From: Candidatus Magnetominusculus dajiuhuensis
GTDB taxonomy: Bacteria > Nitrospirota > Thermodesulfovibrionia > Thermodesulfovibrionales > Magnetobacteriaceae
Length of the DNA: 64,000 nucleotides
Reading direction: 5' to 3'
Assembly: GCA_015233465.1 (NCBI GenBank)
Contig: JADFXP010000006.1
Location: 1 to 64,000 of the forward strand
In this document: piece by piece, positions 59,754-64,000 of the stretch
Position numbering within the stretch: the stretch's first letter is position 1
Layout: each line of letters begins with the position of its first letter
Program-made: the position numbers and the translations under genes
Notes under the pieces: generated by a model
The model's input: only the letters and a program-made list of their open reading frames with translations
Told to the model about the DNA's origin: nothing
Databases searched by the model: none

Positions 59754-61403
59754 ATGACTAAACCATTATTTCCAATTTGCGGTTGGTGCAAAAAGATTCA
59801 CACTGAGGATTCCTCATGGCAGACTATTGAGGAGTACCTCTCAAGCATTGGCTTTGGAGAGTTTACCCATGGCATGTGTCCGGCTTGTGCTGAAAAGATA
59901 TTTCAAAAAAGGATATATCTTGAAAGCTATCAAAATATTTGCAAGGCAATTAGTTCAAGCATATCACTTGAAGAGGTCTTACAGTTAATCGTATCAAATG
60001 TAGTTAAAGTAATGGACGTTAAGGCAAGTCTTTTAAGGCTTATGAATATGAAGACAAAGACCCTTGATGTTGTCGCGCATTATGGTCTTAGTGATGCCTA
60101 TATAAATAAAGGTACCATAAGGTTTGATAAAAGTATTGCAGATGCCCTAGAAGGCAAATCCGTATCTGTTTATGATATAACAGAAAATCATAATTCTCAA
60201 TATTATAATAATGCGCTGGCTGAAGGGTTTAGGAGTATATTATCCATTCCTCTGAGATATAAAGATGAAGTTATAGGTGTTCTAAGGATGTACACAGTAG
60301 AGCCTATGAAATATAATGAAGAGGACATTCGATTTGTAGAGGCAATAGCAGAGCAGGCAGCGATTGCAATTGTAAATGCAAGACATTTTGAATCTATTAT
60401 AGAAAAGCAAAAGGAATTTTTGAGACTCTTTCAAGAGGTTTCAAAGGCTGTAAGTTCCACCTATGACATTGATAATGTATTTAATATGATAGTCAAAAAA
60501 ATATCTGAAGCGATGAAGGTAAAGGCTGCTACTATTAGATTGATTGATGAAAAAACAGGCGAATTATATCTTGCCGCCTCACATGGTTTAAGTGAAAAAT
60601 ATCTTTCAAGAGGACCTGTTGATAAAGAGATAAATATAATGGAGGCATTAAATGAAAGGCCTGTTGCTATATATGACGCATCAACTGACGAGCGGGTAAT
60701 TTACAGACAGGAAGCTGAGCGGGAAAATATAAAGAGCATGCTTGTAATTCCAATTAAAGCGCAAGGGAAAATCATAGGCGTGTTAAGACTTTTGACGAAT
60801 TATTTCAGAGAGTTTACAACTACTGAGATTAATTTTGTAACTGCACTTGCAGAACAATGCGGGATTGCAATTCATAATGCGCAGATGTTTGAGAAAAAAT
60901 ATAAAGAGGTAGAATATTTAAAGACTATCCATGAGATAACTAGCTTAATTATTAAAAATCCTGACTTTAATACAACTCTGCCTTTAATCGTCATGAAATT
61001 ACCTTTAATTATGAATACAAGCGCTGCTGCTCTAAGGGTGTTAAACCCAGAGACTGGTAAACTTGATCTTGTGGCAGCCTCAGGATTAAATCAAAAATTT
61101 TTATTAAACGAAAATATAAATTTAGATGCATCTGCTTTAAATAACTTGTCAATATTTGAGGTAAAGTCTACCAAATGGCTTGATAAAACTGTTCAAGATA
61201 CTGTTAGGAGTATTATGAATATGCCTTTAATTGTATATAATAAGACAATTGGAGTAATGAGTTTTTTAACCTATAAAAAACGTCAATTTAGTTCTGACGA
61301 GATTGATTTTGCATCTTCTTTGGCGGATGTAGTTGCCATTGGTATTAACAATTGGCGTAATATGCCCAAGCCTGATTACAGTATAAATAATGAATATTAT
61401 TAA
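59754..61403 (+). CDS. Triple-GAF protein with N-terminal zinc-binding motif
   Basis: This 549-residue protein has an N-terminal Cys motif (CGWCKKIHTEDSSW and, later, HGMCPACAEK) also found at the ends of PAS/GAF signalling proteins. Three GAF domains follow (about 65-215, 225-375, 390-535), each with the repeated RSILSIPLRYKDEVIGVLR-type strand pair. No output domain is visible, so it may act as a ligand-sensing adaptor. Translation begins at ATG 59754 with a weak site. Its end overlaps the UbiA-type gene by 14 bp. Confidence 0.85.
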   Translation: MTKPLFPICGWCKKIHTEDSSWQTIEEYLSSIGFGEFTHGMCPACAEKIFQKRIYLESYQNICKAISSSISLEEVLQLIVSNVVKVMDVKASLLRLMNMKTKTLDVVAHYGLSDAYINKGTIRFDKSIADALEGKSVSVYDITENHNSQYYNNALAEGFRSILSIPLRYKDEVIGVLRMYTVEPMKYNEEDIRFVEAIAEQAAIAIVNARHFESIIEKQKEFLRLFQEVSKAVSSTYDIDNVFNMIVKKISEAMKVKAATIRLIDEKTGELYLAASHGLSEKYLSRGPVDKEINIMEALNERPVAIYDASTDERVIYRQEAERENIKSMLVIPIKAQGKIIGVLRLLTNYFREFTTTEINFVTALAEQCGIAIHNAQMFEKKYKEVEYLKTIHEITSLIIKNPDFNTTLPLIVMKLPLIMNTSAAALRVLNPETGKLDLVAASGLNQKFLLNENINLDASALNNLSIFEVKSTKWLDKTVQDTVRSIMNMPLIVYNKTIGVMSFLTYKKRQFSSDEIDFASSLADVVAIGINNWRNMPKPDYSINNEYY

Positions 61404-62247
61404 AAATATAACCTTATATTTAAAGATGATAAAGTTTGAACACTCTATCTTTGCCCTCCCATTTGCCTTTACATCTGCCATAATTGCTGCAGGAGGACTG
61501 CCGGCTATAAAACAAATTATCTTAATAACAATAGCGATGGTAAGCGCAAGGACGGCAGCAATGGGCATGAATCGCATAATTGACAGAGATATTGATAAGC
61601 GCAATCCTCGAACAAAAAATAGAGAGATTCCTGCCGGCGTAATTAATGTTAGAGATGCGGTTATCTTTACCGCACTATCAGTGATTTGTCTAATCATATC
61701 AGCGTATTTTTTAAATCCATTATGTTTTAAATTATCACCAGTTGCAATAATAATACTTTTTATCTATTCATATACAAAACGCTTTACATGGTTTTCTCAT
61801 GTAGTATTAGGAATAGCAATATCTCTAGCCCCAATGGGGTCTTGGATTGCAGTAACTGGCTCTCTTGATTTGCGAATATTGCTGCTTGTAATAGGAATAA
61901 TATTTTGGCTAACGGGATTTGATATACTTTACGCGCTTCAAGATATGGATTTTGATCGAACCAATGGGTTATATTCAATCCCTCAAACCTTTGGGCCTGT
62001 TAAGTCGCTTATTATCGCTAGGGTATGTCATTTTATGACATGGGGATTACTAATTGGCACAGGAGTTATCTTTCATTTAGGCGTATTTTATTATATAGGT
62101 ATGGGTATTGTGACAGGACTATTAATTTATGAGCACAGTTTGGTTAAGAGTAATGATTTCTCTAAACTTAATATGGCTTTCTTTAATATGAATGGATATA
62201 TCAGCGTGGTTGTGTTTGTATTTAGTGCTTTGGATATTTTTTTGTAA
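61390..62247 (+). CDS. UbiA-family polyprenyltransferase (UbiA/MqnP-like)
   Basis: This 285-residue protein has about eight helices and both aspartate motifs: NRIIDRDIDKRNPRT (near 58-72) and LQDMDFDRTNGLYSIP (near 182-197). It attaches a polyprenyl tail to a ring such as 4-hydroxybenzoate or 1,4-dihydroxy-6-naphthoate. Quinone head-group genes are not nearby, so ubiquinone versus futalosine-menaquinone cannot be decided. The polyprenyl synthase at 35.8 kb would supply the tail. Confidence 0.9.
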   Translation: MNIIKNITLYLKMIKFEHSIFALPFAFTSAIIAAGGLPAIKQIILITIAMVSARTAAMGMNRIIDRDIDKRNPRTKNREIPAGVINVRDAVIFTALSVICLIISAYFLNPLCFKLSPVAIIILFIYSYTKRFTWFSHVVLGIAISLAPMGSWIAVTGSLDLRILLLVIGIIFWLTGFDILYALQDMDFDRTNGLYSIPQTFGPVKSLIIARVCHFMTWGLLIGTGVIFHLGVFYYIGMGIVTGLLIYEHSLVKSNDFSKLNMAFFNMNGYISVVVFVFSALDIFL

Positions 62248-62455
62248 GGCTTAATCCTATAATTTTTCTATGTTATTTAATATTTTTTTCAATAACTAAA
62301 TAATTTCTTTAAAAATCATCAAAATAACTCCAAATTCAGTCTATTCTGTCACAGTTTTGTCACATAGGGTGTGTTATAATTGAGGTATATATATTTGAAC
62401 CATTGATATGTTCAATTTTAATATTATCACTGAACGATCATAGGAGGCTATATTA

Positions 62456-62794
62456 ATGGGATTGTTTAAAAAGATTTTAGACAGCATTTTTAAGAGAGAG
62501 GAACAAAAATCAGAATATAAAACATATACACCGCTCAGCGAAAGTATTTTTCAAAATGTTGATATTGAAAAAGTTAAATCAGAAATAAACTATAATAAAG
62601 ATTATTCCTACGATGATTGCAAAAATATATTAATTTCAAGGCTAAATAAATATAAAGAAGATGCAATCAATGAGTATCATATACAACAAAATCATTATAA
62701 TGACCGTTTATTTTCTCTTGATTACTTTAGTAAACTTAATTCTTTAGACGGTGCAATAGACGAAATAAAAGGACGTTTTGTACTGCCCCCCTAA
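62456..62794 (+). CDS. Small hypothetical protein
   Basis: This 112-residue protein has a strong GGAGG site 9 bases before the ATG. It starts MGLFKKILDSIFKRE, an amphipathic helix, and continues with Tyr/Asn-rich helical segments (YNKDYSYDDCKNILISRL). I do not recognise it. The last residues (GRFVLPP) could be an abnormal end, since the next 80 bp contain a piece (AAIGKIFLAIWRQS) resembling a transposase fragment, so insertion may have cut it. Confidence 0.55.
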   Translation: MGLFKKILDSIFKREEQKSEYKTYTPLSESIFQNVDIEKVKSEINYNKDYSYDDCKNILISRLNKYKEDAINEYHIQQNHYNDRLFSLDYFSKLNSLDGAIDEIKGRFVLPP

Positions 62795-62951
62795 AAGCCA
62801 ACACACATTATGCCGCGATAGGTAAAATTTTTCTTGCCATTTGGCGGCAGTCACTTAAAACATGATAAACAATTTCCATTCAGAACACTTTTGAGACAGG
62901 TACTGATTAATTTAGACAATAGGAGAAATTAATTAGTATTTTTGTTCCTTA

Positions 62952-63923
62952 TTATAAGCTGTTATTCGGTTCGTTGTTAGTAGGGGGAATAGTTGGGGGC
63001 TGGGTATTTAAGCTGCTGTTAAGAAGCGAACTTATGTCTGATTTAATCCCTGAGCGTAAAAGTCCAAGGGCTTCATTTGCCGATCTATTTAAACTTACCT
63101 TTTGAAACGCAACAACTGTACCAATTATCTCTTTATTGGTTTTAACAGGGGAGATAGAACCATAAACAAGTATCTTGTTTTTATCTGGAAGACTTAATTC
63201 TGCATAACTATCAATACCAAAATTTATAATCGTTTTTGTAATAAACCCATGTTCAATCAACGGCGTAGTCGTTGCTGAAGGTTCTCCAAGTCCGCCGATT
63301 TCTTCAAATGCAGAGTCGTCATCTTCAGTTTCAGGGCTGCCTTTCTGTCCCTCTGGAGTCGTATTGCTTACGGAAACATCAAATACTTCGCTTAATGGTT
63401 TCCCAATGGCATCAGATTTTTCCCAGCCTGTGATTTTTATTGCAACTGGATTTATTAATATAACATTGCCAGTGCTGCCTGTTATGATTATGCCAATGCC
63501 AATGCTGTTGAAAATAGTTAGCAGCATGGTCTTGACAGAGGCTAATTTTTTATCTATATGAGACTTATAAAGAGCCATTTTAATTGTAGATTTTAGGTCT
63601 TTTTCCTTTATTGGTTTAAGGAGATACCCGTAAGGCTCTGTTATCTGCGCCCGCTCTATTATCTCAGTATCTTCGTAGGCAGAGATATATATGACAGGAA
63701 TAGAAAATTTTTCTTTGATTTTATGAGTTGTTTCAATACCGTCCATATCTCCTTTTATATTTATATCCATCAAGATTAGATCTGGCTCTATTTCTTTAAT
63801 TCGCTCAATAGCCCTTTTGCCTGATGATTCAATGCCAACAACTGTGAAGTCTAATTTCTCCAGCATAATCTGCATACTTTCAGCAATCAGAAATTCATCC
63901 TCAACAATTAATATCTTTGCCAT
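62952..63923 (-). CDS. Response regulator with PAS domain
   Basis: This 323-residue protein has a receiver (1-120; Asp in LILMDINIKGDMDG near 53, Lys in GYLLKPI) closely like the receiver in the kinase at 38.6-39.8 kb. A PAS domain follows (about 135-285) with NSIGIGIIITGSTGNVILI and a spacer of about 50 acidic residues inserted in it (about 185-225). The C-terminus is Ser/Pro/Asn-rich (NSSLNTQPPTIPPTNNEP). There is no kinase or DNA-binding output. Its expected partner is a histidine kinase encoded elsewhere. Confidence 0.88.
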   Translation of the reverse strand: MAKILIVEDEFLIAESMQIMLEKLDFTVVGIESSGKRAIERIKEIEPDLILMDINIKGDMDGIETTHKIKEKFSIPVIYISAYEDTEIIERAQITEPYGYLLKPIKEKDLKSTIKMALYKSHIDKKLASVKTMLLTIFNSIGIGIIITGSTGNVILINPVAIKITGWEKSDAIGKPLSEVFDVSVSNTTPEGQKGSPETEDDDSAFEEIGGLGEPSATTTPLIEHGFITKTIINFGIDSYAELSLPDKNKILVYGSISPVKTNKEIIGTVVAFQKVSLNRSANEALGLLRSGIKSDISSLLNSSLNTQPPTIPPTNNEPNNSL

Positions 63924-64000
63924 AAATCAAACCCTTTCTTTATATTGAAGTTCTCTAAATGTTATCATATAAACTACACCTTTATTATTAACAATTTCAC

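Noticed and set aside
62357-62380. TTGTCA and TATAAT before the 112-residue hypothetical gene.
   Set aside because: The two boxes are only 12 bp apart, too close for a normal sigma-70 promoter, so I do not list it.
62795-62951. Possible transposase fragment (AAIGKIFLAIWRQSLKT).
   Set aside because: It is under 20 residues with no inverted repeats or target duplication visible, so the family cannot be named.

Overview
The window comes from an AT-rich bacterium with a Gram-negative envelope and probably anaerobic or sulfur-linked physiology. Evidence for the envelope is a TolC-type outer-membrane protein, an RND pump and several lipoprotein signal peptides. Genes frequent in anaerobes of the Nitrospirota / Desulfobacterota type are present: an AMMECR1 protein, a CooT-like protein beside a DUF3842 protein, an isolated 2[4Fe-4S] ferredoxin, a B12-dependent radical SAM enzyme, RicT, and a GltA/NfnL-type flavoprotein. 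The phylum is an inference, because no rRNA gene is present.

Layout. 1-512 is the right part of an IS256-family insertion sequence, followed by a toxin-antitoxin pair (558-1041). 1285-6951 holds a GAF-adenylate cyclase, an acylneuraminate-type cytidylyltransferase, a divergent PurC-like protein, an enlarged YeiH-family transporter and a 53-residue membrane peptide. 7019-8934 encodes two oligopeptide-type ABC ATPases without permeases. 9120-13126 carries yraN, a DUF3842/CooT pair and the c-di-AMP operon cdaA-cdaR-glmM. 13157-16987 holds a WD40 lipoprotein, an endonuclease III-like glycosylase and a transglutaminase-like protein. 16988-17698 has no gene but holds a MITE-like element, a half copy of it and a strong hairpin. 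17699-23967 has a Spy-like protein, RicT, a GltA-type flavoprotein, tRNA-Leu(UAG) and a membrane pyrophosphatase.

24107-37855 is a long run of minus-strand genes. It includes valS, a large response regulator, cinA, recN, AMMECR1, a polyprenyl synthase and mtnA. It also contains a tight cluster of ferredoxin, B12-radical SAM enzyme, LsrF-like aldolase and a 52-residue Cys-rich peptide. 38080-42380 has an HNH nuclease and two histidine kinases. 42526-46105 has a decayed toxin-antitoxin locus, a NYN nuclease, a PAP2 phosphatase and minCDE. 46166-49841 has a stress protein, a TusA-like protein, a YeeE/YedE transporter and argG. 50857-59599 is one efflux operon that joins a MacAB-like ABC exporter and an RND pump around a single TolC. 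The window ends with a triple-GAF protein, a UbiA-family prenyltransferase and a REC-PAS regulator.

Three families of short dispersed repeats fill many gaps: tandem-hairpin repeats (family A), near-perfect palindromes of about 28-30 bp (family B) and the MITE-like element (family C). One family A copy supplies the C-terminus of the cytidylyltransferase. A similar palindromic operator lies just upstream of both the Spy-like gene and the efflux operon, which suggests one envelope-stress or drug-responsive repressor controls both. The strongest candidate for an undescribed system is the ferredoxin / radical SAM / LsrF-like / Cys-peptide cluster. The divergent PurC-like protein beside the sugar-nucleotide cytidylyltransferase is second.
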